Positions 17,753-26,179 of a stretch of DNA of 64,000 nt are shown here, in pieces. Position 1 is the stretch's first letter. Each line of letters opens with the position of its first letter. Source of the DNA: Azospirillum brasilense (GTDB lineage: Bacteria; Pseudomonadota; Alphaproteobacteria; Azospirillales; Azospirillaceae). The notes beneath the pieces were generated by a model that worked only from the letters and a program-made list of their open reading frames with translations, was not told the origin of the DNA and made no database searches. The stretch is from NCBI RefSeq assembly GCF_007827795.1, contig NZ_VITI01000022.1:1-64000 (forward strand), in the 5' to 3' direction. A program made the position numbers and the translations under genes.

Positions 17753-18265
17753 TTAGCCGGACGGGGTGGGCCTTGGCGGGATGGTCTGCGGCACGAGCGC
17801 CATGCAGTTCTGCACGACCGCGGCGCAGGCGCCCAGCGACGACGCCCGGTAGACCAGCCGCTCGACGGCCCCGTTCCTCAAGGTGAAGGTCGCTTCGCAC
17901 CGGTTGTCCACCACATCGCCAGCGCGCGGAGGGTAATAGTCCCACGGGTCGTAGTCGAGCCCGCGATGACGCCAGCCGGGATAACCCCACGGATACCCCC
18001 AGCCGTAGCCCACCGGCGGCGGCGGTGGGGCGTAGTAGTCGATGGAGCCCGCCTGGTAGGTGAAGAACTCCAGGGCGCCGCTGGCCGCCTGCCGGTGCGG
18101 CACCCCGGCGCAGGAGAGCAGCGTTCCCTTGGGCATGCCGACCAGCGCGCTCTGGGCGGCCAACGCGACGTCGGCCCGGGGATCGGCGCACCCCGCCAGC
18201 CCCCCGGCCACGGCGAGCAGAAGGACGGCGGCGGACCGCCGCAAGGCGTGTGGACGCGGGAGCAC
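17753..18265 (-). CDS. Small lipoprotein of unknown function
   Basis: 170 residues with a lipoprotein signal: a hydrophobic stretch ending LAGC, with lipid-acceptor C26. The mature part holds MPKGTLLSCAGVPHR, a segment like SmpA/BamE-type lipoproteins, then a Tyr/Pro/Gly-rich linker (YYAPPPPPVGYGWGYPWGYP) and a C-terminal part with three Cys residues. It is probably a periplasmic or outer-membrane protein. It precedes the phytochelatin-synthase-like gene by about 50 bases on the same strand and may share its transcript. Confidence 0.7.
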   Translation of the reverse strand: MLPRPHALRRSAAVLLLAVAGGLAGCADPRADVALAAQSALVGMPKGTLLSCAGVPHRQAASGALEFFTYQAGSIDYYAPPPPPVGYGWGYPWGYPGWRHRGLDYDPWDYYPPRAGDVVDNRCEATFTLRNGAVERLVYRASSLGACAAVVQNCMALVPQTIPPRPTPSG

Positions 18266-18353
18266 GGGCGGAGCCTCCTTCCCCGGGACATATCCCGGAA
18301 GAACAAGCCTCCGCCCGCTTTTGATCCCGCTTTCGCCCCGTCCGGGCCTGGGA

Positions 18354-21300
18354 TCAGGCGTCCCAGAAATGCGGCATGCCGTCCGACGCCGTGTGGCCGC
18401 TCTGGCCGATCATTGCCCAATCCAGGTCATGGATGCCCATGGCCAGCGCCGGGGAGTCCGCCTGCAGCGAGTAGTCGCCCCAATAGGGGTTGTTGAACAG
18501 CGGCTTGCCCGTCACGTCGTTGTCGCCGTAGCGCGGCACGTTATGGACGAGGTTGCGGTCGATCAGCGGGTTCCCGGCGGTCAGCAGCTCCATGTAGTCG
18601 TCCAGCGGCAGCGTCCCGCTGATGAGGTTGCCGGTGATGGTGTTGTTGCGCGGCAGGCCGGGATCGCCGTGCTTGGGCGCCCAGCCGACGCGGATGAACT
18701 CCTCGGCGTTGCTGGCGATGATCGAGAAGTTGTTGGTGACGAGGTTGTTGTCGCCGCCGTGGATGTGCACCCCGGCCAGCCCGGTGTCCTTCAGGAAGTT
18801 GCCGGTCACCGTGACGCCGCCGGCCATGTCGTCCAGATAGATGCCGAAGCCCTTGTGGTTGGTCAGCCACTGGTCGGTGTTGCTGGTCGCCAGCCCGCCC
18901 ACGCTCTCCACCCAGTTGCCGCGGATGATCGTGCCGGTGTCGACGCTGGACCGGCCCAGCACCTCGATGCCGCCGCCGTCCGCCGTCTCCAGGTTGGAAT
19001 TGGTGACGCGGTTGTACTCGATGACGTTGTTGCGGTTGATGTTGCTGGAGTCCCAGTTCTTCAGCGAGATGCCGTAGCGCGCGCTGGAGTCCACGTCGTT
19101 GTGGGCGATCAGGTTGTTGTCGACCCCGGTGCCGATGATGCCGGCGACCCCCTTGCGCACCTCGCCGACGTGGGAGATGTCGTTGGCGTAGACGGTGTTG
19201 CCGTTGCTGCGCCCGTCCAGCTCGATGCCGTTGACGGCCAGATGCTCCAGCGTGTTGCCGCCCACCAGATTGTTGGAGGAGGCCGCGGTCAGCTTGATCG
19301 CCGTGCCGACGTTGAGGAAGCTGTTGTTGCCGATGCTGTTGCCCGACGCCCCCTTCAACTCCACCGCGTAGCCCCAGGTGGTGGTGTTGGTGAAGCCCAG
19401 CCCTTCGATGGTCACGTCGCTGCTGCCGTTCAGGCGGATCAGCGTGCCCAGCCGCGCCACCTCGACGCCGTCCTGCGCCAGGGTGGCCGGGCTTTCCGGC
19501 TTGAACACCAGCGACTTGTCCGACGCGCGCCACGCGAACTCGCCCGCCTGATCGACGAAGGACGGGTTGTTCAGCAGCTTGTAGGTCGTCCCCTCGGCGA
19601 AGGGCAGCGAGGTGCCGTTCTTCAGCGTGATGGTGCGGGTGGCGTCGTTGACGCCGGCGATCTCGGTCAGCGTGTCGGACAGCCGCTCGGCGTCCATCAG
19701 CTGGATCTTCATGCCGGGGATGATGTCTCCCGACGACATGTCGCCGGTGTGGTAGCGCACCGACCAGCCGCTGGGGCCGCCGTTTGCCGCGTCGGCGAAG
19801 TACCAGCCGGTGGTGGTGGGGTTGTCGGCGTCGACGATGCCCTTGCTGGCCAGCGTCTGGCGCACCCCGCCGATGGTCAGGTCGAGGTCGGTGGCCTGCG
19901 ACAGCTTCGCGGAATAAATCCCCTTGCCCTCGCTGACGAAGTTGGTGACCTTCTCCGCCCCGTTCAGCACGGGAGTCTCGCCGGGATAGTTGCGGAAGCT
20001 GTGGCCGTTGTCGGCACCGGTCAGCTCCAGCGTTTTGGTCAGGCGGTAGATGCCCTCGCGCACATAGGTCGTGTCGACGTCGCTGTCCCGCATGGCGTCG
20101 CGGGCGCGTTCCAGCGAGGCGAAGGGACCGTCGGTGCCGTCGGCGTTCGGCGCCGACAGCTTGCCCGACCAGCTGTCCTTGCCGTTGGCCGCGACGTAGA
20201 AGGCCGGGCCGGACGGCGCCGCCGGGGGCGGTTCGGCCGAGGGCTGGAACAGCGACGCCGGGGCGTCCACGTTCAACGCACCACCCCAGAACAGCCCTTC
20301 CTGCCCCTTCACCACGTCCTTTCCATCCACCGCCCCCTTGTCATAGGTGACGATGCTGTCGGTCGCCGCGACGGTGTGGCCGTTGATCGACACCGACTTG
20401 ACGAACAGGTTGCGGTCCTGCCCGTTCACCATGGAATCGTTGTCGTAGTGGACCTGGATCTTGTGGGCTTCCTTGGCGTCCAGATCGACCGTGAAGCTGA
20501 AGGGCTGCGGGTCGCTGGACGTGGCGCGGCCCTCGCCGACCACCTTGCCGTCGACCAGCAGCTTGAAGTGCGGCGCCACCCCGCCGGCCGACTGGCCCCA
20601 GGCGGTGACGACGATGTTCGTCGGCGTCAGCGTGACCGGCGGCGGCGGCGGCGGCGGCGGGACGTAGGGGCCGCCGAAATACTCCTCCGGCACGCCGAAG
20701 GTCAGGGCACCCCCCCAGAACAGCCCTTCCTGGCCCGCGACCACGAACTTGCCGTCCACCGGCCCCTTGTCGTAGGACGCCATCGGGGAGGTCGCTTTGA
20801 TCTCCTGCCCGTCGATGGTGATGCCCTGGACGAACAGATTGCGGTCCTGGCCGTTGACGGTGGCGTCGTTGTCGTAATGGATCTGGATCTTGTGGGCCTC
20901 GTTGGGGTCCACATCGACCTTGAAGGTGTAGCCGGTCGCGCTGGTCGCGCCGACCCAGGCGTCGCCGACCACCTTGTCGTCCACCAGCAGCTTGAAATGC
21001 GGCGGCGTGCCGTTGGCGGCGGCGCCCCAGGCCTTCACGACGATCTCGGTCGTCATGGTGGCCGGCGCTTCGGGTTCGGGTTCCTGCGCGCTGGCGAACA
21101 TGGTCTTGGGCAGATCGACGTTCAGCGCGCCGCGCCAGTACATTTCGGTCTGCCCGGCGATGACGTTCTTGCCGTCAATGTCACCGGTGTCGTAGGTCAC
21201 CAGCGGGTCGATGCTGAGGATCGGTTTCCCGTTCACCTCGAACGACTTGACGAAGAGGTTGCGGTCCTCCCCGTTCACGGAGCCGTCGTTGTCGTACTGA

Positions 21301-21500
21301 AGCTGAAGTTTGTGCGCCTGATCGGCCGGAACGCGGGCGGTGAAGCTGTAGCGGCCCAGCGACGCCGACGCGACGGTCGCTTCTCCGATCTCCACCCCAT
21401 CCAGCCGCAGCACGAAATGTGGCCACTTTCCGCCGGCGGAAGCGCCCCAGGCGTTCACCGTGAAGGTGACGTCCATCAGTTCGGTAGTTTCGGCAGCCAT
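18354..21500 (-). CDS. Three carbohydrate-binding repeats plus right-handed beta-helix protein
   Basis: 1048 residues. Three repeats of about 115 residues (roughly 5-125, 145-265, 290-405) share the pattern AWG...PHFKLLVDGK, then HYDND..VNGQDRNLFV, then YDKG.VDGK, then GLFWGGAL, resembling Ca-dependent xylan-binding modules (CBM60/CBM36-like). A Pro-rich linker (GGPYVPPPPPPPPV) separates repeats 2 and 3. From about residue 430 (FYVAANGKDSWSGK) a right-handed parallel beta-helix with many NNL/GN turns runs to the C-terminus, as in polysaccharide lyases and epimerases. There is no signal peptide. The start at 21500 has GAGG six bases upstream; ATG 21512 is in frame above it. Probably acts on, or binds, extracellular polysaccharide. 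Confidence 0.78.
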   Translation of the reverse strand: MAAETTELMDVTFTVNAWGASAGGKWPHFVLRLDGVEIGEATVASASLGRYSFTARVPADQAHKLQLQYDNDGSVNGEDRNLFVKSFEVNGKPILSIDPLVTYDTGDIDGKNVIAGQTEMYWRGALNVDLPKTMFASAQEPEPEAPATMTTEIVVKAWGAAANGTPPHFKLLVDDKVVGDAWVGATSATGYTFKVDVDPNEAHKIQIHYDNDATVNGQDRNLFVQGITIDGQEIKATSPMASYDKGPVDGKFVVAGQEGLFWGGALTFGVPEEYFGGPYVPPPPPPPPVTLTPTNIVVTAWGQSAGGVAPHFKLLVDGKVVGEGRATSSDPQPFSFTVDLDAKEAHKIQVHYDNDSMVNGQDRNLFVKSVSINGHTVAATDSIVTYDKGAVDGKDVVKGQEGLFWGGALNVDAPASLFQPSAEPPPAAPSGPAFYVAANGKDSWSGKLSAPNADGTDGPFASLERARDAMRDSDVDTTYVREGIYRLTKTLELTGADNGHSFRNYPGETPVLNGAEKVTNFVSEGKGIYSAKLSQATDLDLTIGGVRQTLASKGIVDADNPTTTGWYFADAANGGPSGWSVRYHTGDMSSGDIIPGMKIQLMDAERLSDTLTEIAGVNDATRTITLKNGTSLPFAEGTTYKLLNNPSFVDQAGEFAWRASDKSLVFKPESPATLAQDGVEVARLGTLIRLNGSSDVTIEGLGFTNTTTWGYAVELKGASGNSIGNNSFLNVGTAIKLTAASSNNLVGGNTLEHLAVNGIELDGRSNGNTVYANDISHVGEVRKGVAGIIGTGVDNNLIAHNDVDSSARYGISLKNWDSSNINRNNVIEYNRVTNSNLETADGGGIEVLGRSSVDTGTIIRGNWVESVGGLATSNTDQWLTNHKGFGIYLDDMAGGVTVTGNFLKDTGLAGVHIHGGDNNLVTNNFSIIASNAEEFIRVGWAPKHGDPGLPRNNTITGNLISGTLPLDDYMELLTAGNPLIDRNLVHNVPRYGDNDVTGKPLFNNPYWGDYSLQADSPALAMGIHDLDWAMIGQSGHTASDGMPHFWDA

Positions 21501-21835
21501 CTCGGACCTCATAGAACTCTAGACAATGGTCTTAGCCCAGAGGTTGAGGTGCCGTGCTTAACGAGAAAATAAGAATCTTGGTAAAAAATATGTTAACGCA
21601 GGTGATTCCCGTGGCAAAATTGCGCCTTCCACAGTCTGAACGAAGTGTTTCCACATTATCGTGAAAGTCTAAACATGAATAGACAGGCAACCAGGGCCCA
21701 AGCTTAAGCTTCCCTTCGCGGCGAGGCGGAAGCGCGGCCTTGGCGACGGAAGGAGCTTCTTGCCGCGAAGCCGTGCTGAACTGATCCGCAATCCATGGAC
21801 GTCTCGCAGATGCGAGACGTCCTTCTCGGCGGTGG
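21501..21835. other. Intergenic stretch without a gene
   Basis: A 335-base AT-richer gap between two minus-strand genes. It holds the probable promoter of the beta-helix gene (AT-rich at 21560-21625) and, near its right end, a strong hairpin listed separately. No open frame here looks real. Confidence 0.5.
21798..21823 (-). terminator. Strong hairpin downstream of the esterase gene
   Basis: A perfect 12-base-pair inverted repeat GGACGTCTCGCA-GA-TGCGAGACGTCC lies 13 bases past the esterase stop codon. There is no T-run, so it may be a terminator helped by Rho or an mRNA-stabilising end. Confidence 0.5.
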
Positions 21836-23065
21836 TTATGACGCGGACGACCGGCGTCGCGGGTTATCGAGGAAGAAGCGCAGCATCTCCCTTGAGGCGT
21901 CCGGACCACGCGGATCGGTGTAGGAACCGGCTGGGCTGCCCCCCGCCCAGGCGTGCCCGGCACCCTGGATCGTCCACTGCTCGCACAGCGCATGACCGGA
22001 GGCGTCCATGTGGAGGCTGCGGGTGTAGCCGTGCCCATCCGGCACCCGGCCATGCTCCACCGTCGTCCGCAGCCCCGCCGCGCTCGCCTTGGATTGCGCG
22101 ATGACGTCGTCGCCGTTGCGCGGATGCACCGTGCCGTCGCGGTCGCCGTGAAAGACGATGGTCGGCACAGGTTGAGCGAACGGCCGCCCCACCGCTCCAC
22201 CACCCTGACGCATGGCCGCGAATGCGGAGGGGATGTCGTGGGCGACGCCTTGGGGAAGACCGGAATGCACCCCGATGGCGGCATAAAGGTCGGGATAGGC
22301 CGCTCCCATGATGACCGCCGCGGCCCCCCCGGCCGAGAGCCCGGCGGCGAACACGCGGTCGGCGTCGACGGCATGGTCGCTCATGACCTGTCTGGTGATT
22401 CCCGCGATCAGCGAGGGCTCGCCGTCGCCGCGCCGCTGGTCGACGGGGTTGAACCAGTTCCAGCACCTCTGGGCGTTGGCCGAGGACGGCTGCTCCGGGT
22501 AGACGATCAGGCAGCCGTGCTCCTCCGCCAGCCGGTTCATCCGGGTGCCCGCGGCGAAGTCGTCCGGCGACTGGGTGCAGCCATGCAGCATCACCACCAG
22601 GGGAAGCGGCTGGCCGTCGCGGCGGTTGGCCGGGACGTAAAGTCTGTAGGAGCGTGTCCCGGCCGCGTTGCCGTAGGACGCCGCGGTGAAGGAGGCGCCG
22701 TCCGGCAGTGGATCGGCGGCCGGACGGGCGACGCCGCCCATCCCAAGGTCGAGGCCCGCCGGCATGGCGCGGGCGGCGAGGCCGCGCAGGGTCTCGCCAA
22801 GGCCGGCCCGCGGTCCGGGATGGAGCCGGCCGGCGAAGGCGCCGGTGGGCTTGAAGGCCGCGGCGCGGCGCGGCGGCGCGTCCGGACCGTCCGGTGGGGT
22901 GTCCACCCGAAGCGGCTCGACGTCGATGACGGTCGGACCGGCACCGGGAGGCGCGTCGGACGTCCCCCGCAGCAGGCGTTGAATGAGGGCGGTTGCCCCG
23001 GTGAGGTCGCCGGCCCGGGTGAGGCGCAAAGCCTCGGCCATTCCGGCGGGAACGCGGTCGGTCAT
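21836..23065 (-). CDS. PHB-depolymerase/feruloyl-esterase-like alpha/beta hydrolase (LpqC-type)
   Basis: 409 residues. The hydrolase core begins about residue 150: LVVMLHGCTQSPDDFAAGTRM is the oxyanion-hole region, AAGLSAGGAAAVIMG is the lipase box with the nucleophile Ser, HGDRDGTVHPRNGDD carries the acid, and IQGAGHAWAGGS the catalytic His. This is the secreted-type PHB depolymerase/LpqC family, though no signal peptide is visible and the N-terminal 150 residues are an unusual Pro/Ala-rich extension. A role in intracellular PHB mobilisation fits an organism of this group but is inference. The start at 23065 (MTDRVPAGMAEAL) is chosen because upstream codons look non-coding. Confidence 0.8.
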   Translation of the reverse strand: MTDRVPAGMAEALRLTRAGDLTGATALIQRLLRGTSDAPPGAGPTVIDVEPLRVDTPPDGPDAPPRRAAAFKPTGAFAGRLHPGPRAGLGETLRGLAARAMPAGLDLGMGGVARPAADPLPDGASFTAASYGNAAGTRSYRLYVPANRRDGQPLPLVVMLHGCTQSPDDFAAGTRMNRLAEEHGCLIVYPEQPSSANAQRCWNWFNPVDQRRGDGEPSLIAGITRQVMSDHAVDADRVFAAGLSAGGAAAVIMGAAYPDLYAAIGVHSGLPQGVAHDIPSAFAAMRQGGGAVGRPFAQPVPTIVFHGDRDGTVHPRNGDDVIAQSKASAAGLRTTVEHGRVPDGHGYTRSLHMDASGHALCEQWTIQGAGHAWAGGSPAGSYTDPRGPDASREMLRFFLDNPRRRSSAS

Positions 23066-23144
23066 GTCGGGAGCTTTCTGTGCTCGGACGGGGGCATGCG
23101 GGAAAGCCCCGCCCGTCATCTTTCGGGAATGCGGCCTTGCGCCT

Positions 23145-23564
23145 TCAGCGCATGCGGTCCGCAAGAGCCGCCTTGACGGCGCTGCTGGCGTGCAGCGCCC
23201 CCAGCACGGCGATTGAGGCGATGGTGGCGCGGGCGAGGTCCGGGGTGACGTCCTGGGCGATCGTGGCCAGCCCGAGGACACGGATGTCGAGCATCTCTCC
23301 GGCATCCCGTGCCGCCTCCAGATCGCCGCGGCTGTAGTGGCGCAGGCCGAGATCGACGCGTTTGCGCGTCACCGCCTGCCGCAAGGCGTCGCCATGGCGG
23401 TCGATCTGGTTGCGGATGGCGGTGCGGATGAGGTCCGTGCGGTTCGCATAGAACCCCTCCTGCACCAGCAGATCGATGTGGCCGAGGTCGACATAGCCGA
23501 GGTTGATCGTGATCTTCTCGCTGTCTCCGACCTTCAGCTTCGTTTCGCGGGCGTTTTCCGACAT
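23145..23564 (-). CDS. Ribbon-helix-helix (CopG-like) regulator
   Basis: 139 residues. KITINLGYVDLGHIDLLV then NRTDLIRTAIRNQID (residues 17-55) form a ribbon-helix-helix domain; the remaining ~85 residues contain helices of unknown role, perhaps for ligand sensing or tetramer formation. The gene is the first of a likely pair with the esterase 80 bases downstream. A perfect inverted repeat and a helically phased half-site lie just upstream and suggest autoregulation. Confidence 0.8.
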   Translation of the reverse strand: MSENARETKLKVGDSEKITINLGYVDLGHIDLLVQEGFYANRTDLIRTAIRNQIDRHGDALRQAVTRKRVDLGLRHYSRGDLEAARDAGEMLDIRVLGLATIAQDVTPDLARATIASIAVLGALHASSAVKAALADRMR

Positions 23565-23570
23565 CCCCTT

Positions 23571-23599
23571 ACCATCCTTCCACCATCCAACTGGATGGT
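23571..23599. promoter_or_regulatory. Probable operator of the ribbon-helix-helix regulator
   Basis: A perfect inverted repeat ACCATCCA-AC-TGGATGGT (23582-23599) is accompanied by another half-site ACCATCC at 23571-23577, exactly 11 bases (one helical turn) away. It begins 7 bases upstream of the regulator start codon. Repeated short half-sites in phase are typical of CopG/MetJ-type binding. Confidence 0.65.
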
Positions 23600-23747
23600 A
23601 GATGGCGATGAAGGCGCACCGTTCAAGGGGGAGGGCGTCGTCATAACGGCGAACGGTTCAGGACCCGTCGGCGGTGAAGATCCCGACCGCAGCTTTGATG
23701 CGCATTCCGCCAATGCACCCGTCTCGAACAATTGATCGCACGGCTTG

Positions 23748-23775
23748 TTGACAACCCCTCATTGTGAAATACTGG
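23748..23775 (+). promoter_or_regulatory. Candidate sigma-70 promoter for the downstream unknown gene
   Basis: A perfect TTGACA (23748-23753) is followed at about 16 bases by the weak -10 TACTGG. It lies about 90 bases before the ATG at 23862 and points the right way. Confidence 0.35.
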
Positions 23776-23861
23776 CGCGCCCATCCCTTGAAGCGCGCCT
23801 TCCGGCCGACGGACCGGAATCGGCGGGCTTCCGTCTTCAGGAACACGGAAAGGCAGGCAGG

Positions 23862-24590
23862 ATGCGCTCTGGACGACCGAGCATCGGCCGCAAGCCGGAT
23901 GCCGCTCTCGATCTGAACGCCGCGTTCGATCGGCGTGACACGCTGTTCACCCGAGCCGCGGAACAGATGTCCGACATCGTCGCCAATCCGCCCAGCGGCC
24001 CCTACGCCTTCGAGCTGCTGAACGGCGGCATCCGTGAATTGTCGAGCCTGATGATCCGGCAACTGCCCTTGACGACGGCGCGCGAGGCGCGCCTTGCCCA
24101 CGCCCTCTGCCAGGAGGGGATCGTCGAGGACTCGAAGGCCCTGGCCCTTGGGGAAGGCGTGGCGTTGTTCCTCGACCGGCTTCAATCCGCCGCCGATCAT
24201 GTGGGAATCGGTCCGGCCGCGGACCACCCTCCGGTGCCGGGCGCCATGGCGGCGCCCCCCGCGCAGGGCTTGGATGGGGTTCTCGCCAAATTGCGGGCGT
24301 GCCGCAGCGCGATGGCGGACCAGGGGAACGGCCCCGACACACTGGCCCCCCTTCTGGACGAAGCCGTGGCGGCCCTGGAGCGCATGGCGCTGCGGGAGGC
24401 CGTCGCACGCTTCGACAGCGCGGCCGACGCCTTCGAGGCGGCGATGCCGAAGGCCCTGCCGAGCAAGCCGACCGAGCGGATGCTCGCCGCCGGGGCCAAG
24501 GCGGGGAGCGTGGCCCTGGACGCGGCGCGGCGGATCTATCAGGCGATGGCGTCGGAATTTCTGTCGCCGAGGAAAGGGATCGGGGAGTGA
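23862..24590 (+). CDS. Conserved-looking protein of unknown function
   Basis: 242 residues, mostly helical, soluble, with a mid-protein Pro/Ala-rich linker (residues ~110-130). The ATG at 23862 follows GGAAAGGCAGGCAGG, a good ribosome binding site. I recognise no domain. The second gene overlaps it by four bases (GTGA), so the two are co-translated and probably work together. Confidence 0.6.
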   Translation: MRSGRPSIGRKPDAALDLNAAFDRRDTLFTRAAEQMSDIVANPPSGPYAFELLNGGIRELSSLMIRQLPLTTAREARLAHALCQEGIVEDSKALALGEGVALFLDRLQSAADHVGIGPAADHPPVPGAMAAPPAQGLDGVLAKLRACRSAMADQGNGPDTLAPLLDEAVAALERMALREAVARFDSAADAFEAAMPKALPSKPTERMLAAGAKAGSVALDAARRIYQAMASEFLSPRKGIGE

Positions 24591-25183
24591 CGGACGCCTT
24601 GCCCATCACGCCGTCACTGACCGCTTCCTTGATAAAGGATCGCACCGGCAGGGAGCGCAGGTCCTGGCCGCTTGCCCGCGGTCTGGTGAGCATCCTGCGC
24701 GGCCGCCGCGGCGACCCGCCGCCCCAACCGTCGGAGGCCCATGTCGACATCCACCGCCAGCCCTTCCGCTCGGCGCTGGACTGGCACCAGGACATGGTCG
24801 CCGTGTGGAAGCGGAATCCCATTTTCGGTCCGGGCCTGCACGACGACCTGAAAAGCGCGGGTCTGCTGCCGCGCTGCGTCATCCTGACGTCGCGGGACGG
24901 CGGGCCGCTGCGCTTCCGTTACATCGGGGAGCCGACCCGCCGGGTCTTCGGCGACCGCTGGGCCGACCAGAACATCGGCAAGCCCCATCTCGAGGACGTC
25001 CACAGCGCCTACGCGCAGGCCATCGACGCGCAGTACCGGGAGGCGGTGGAGGGCGGGGAGCCGGTGTACAATCACTTGGTGATCACCGGACTTCCCCGGC
25101 CGCCCGTCCATTACCGGCACCTCCTGTTCGGCTGGTCGCTGGGCCATCGCCGTCAGGCCCTGCTGGCGCTGATCGATTCCTGA
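24587..25183 (+). CDS. Protein with possible PAS_5-type domain
   Basis: 198 residues from a GTG start that overlaps the previous stop codon. The region LPRCVILTSRDGGPLRFRYIGEPTRRVFGDRWADQNIG resembles the PAS_5 domain common in Rhodospirillales proteins, and the C-terminal VHYRHLLFGWSLGHRRQALLALID also fits that family. If so it may sense a small molecule or redox state. No output domain is visible. Confidence 0.55.
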   Translation: MTDALPITPSLTASLIKDRTGRERRSWPLARGLVSILRGRRGDPPPQPSEAHVDIHRQPFRSALDWHQDMVAVWKRNPIFGPGLHDDLKSAGLLPRCVILTSRDGGPLRFRYIGEPTRRVFGDRWADQNIGKPHLEDVHSAYAQAIDAQYREAVEGGEPVYNHLVITGLPRPPVHYRHLLFGWSLGHRRQALLALIDS

Positions 25184-25201
25184 GGCGGACGGACCTCTCC
25201 T

Positions 25202-25981
25202 TCAGGCCGCCTGGGCGAGGTCCGCGGCGAGTTGCGCCAAATCGCCCAGGAACTGCGCACGGCTGAACCGCACGAGGTGCATCGGCAAGGTCTTCAGGCC
25301 GACCTGATTGTAGGTGATGCCCGGCTCGTCGTCGATGTGGCGCGGCCCCATCTTCCGCTCCGCCCAGACCGGGACGATGTCCGGATCGACGACCGAGATG
25401 AACCAGGTCGGCGACCACAGCAGCCACGCCGCCAGCTTGTTCACCCGCTGGCAAATCGGGAACAGCCCGCGGCCCTGGAAATCGGGGCGCGTCCATCCCG
25501 CGTTCGTCCAAACCACCCGACCGCGGGTGCTGTTGGCGGTGTCGGACGTGCAGGTGCACCATTCGCCGTCCGGAGCCTGCACGGCGGGCTCGTCGTAGAA
25601 CACCGTCATGGCGGTGAAGCGCTCACCGATGGACTGCATCGTGCAATCGTAGAGCAGCCCGGCCTGGGCGGTGACCACATCGCCGGAGGGGGCCGTCCCG
25701 CAGATCCAGAAGGCGTTGGCCGGCGTCAGGGAGCGGCAGGCCGGATGGGCCGCCGGAAGCATCGGCTCCCAGGAGCCCGCGGTCACCGCCGCCTCGTTGA
25801 CGCGCACCAGCGCCGGCATGTCGAACACGACGGAAAGCGCGACCCCGCGGGCGGCCGCCAAGCCGACGAGGTCGTCGCGGGCGGCCTGGAGCAGGCCGGA
25901 CAGGGGTCCCGACGGAACGGGGATAGCGGACAGGGCGATGGAGGCCGGTTGCGTGCCGGTAAACTGCGTGCCGGTGAACAT
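25202..25981 (-). CDS. Unknown protein, possibly GNAT-like
   Basis: 259 residues. The segment RPDFQGRGLFPICQRVNKLAAWLLW recalls the acetyl-CoA loop of GNAT acetyltransferases (Q/R-x-x-G-x-G/A), and the following ISVVDPDIVPVWAERKMGPRHID fits the fold, but the resemblance is weak. The start at 25981 (MFTGTQFTGTQPAS) is preferred. It converges with the PAS-like gene and I cannot link it to its neighbours. Confidence 0.5.
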   Translation of the reverse strand: MFTGTQFTGTQPASIALSAIPVPSGPLSGLLQAARDDLVGLAAARGVALSVVFDMPALVRVNEAAVTAGSWEPMLPAAHPACRSLTPANAFWICGTAPSGDVVTAQAGLLYDCTMQSIGERFTAMTVFYDEPAVQAPDGEWCTCTSDTANSTRGRVVWTNAGWTRPDFQGRGLFPICQRVNKLAAWLLWSPTWFISVVDPDIVPVWAERKMGPRHIDDEPGITYNQVGLKTLPMHLVRFSRAQFLGDLAQLAADLAQAA

Positions 25982-26114
25982 GGATGTCTCTTCCTTGAGT
26001 TGGAAAGGAGTGGCGTCAAGCGCCAAACGGGGCGCGATCCGCCTCGCGCATCCACATCATCGTCGCAGCGAAACCGGCATTACTACTTTTACGGATGCCG
26101 TCACCCGGAAACGC

Positions 26115-26149
26115 GCGGGGCGCCCGATCCACCGGACCGGACGCCCCGC
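26115..26149 (-). terminator. GC-rich hairpin after the TerC gene
   Basis: Inverted repeat GCGGGGCG ... CGCCCCGC, about 30 bases beyond the TerC stop codon on the minus strand. The T-run is weak (GTTT a few bases later). Confidence 0.4.
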
Positions 26150-26179
26150 CTCTTCCCGTCCGCCCTTGGATCGGGCGTC

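Noticed and set aside
18354..21500. RTX-type secretion signal in the CBM/beta-helix protein
   Set aside because: No GGxGxD nonapeptide repeats were found.
18060..21572. An 1170-codon plus-strand frame opposite the beta-helix gene
   Set aside because: The repeats on the minus strand (HYDND, GLFWGGAL) are clear protein domains; this frame only mirrors them as HDHV/RRR-rich shadow sequence.
23145..23564. Toxin-antitoxin antitoxin of the CopG type
   Set aside because: The downstream gene is a large esterase with no toxin fold and there are 80 bases between them, unlike tight TA pairs.
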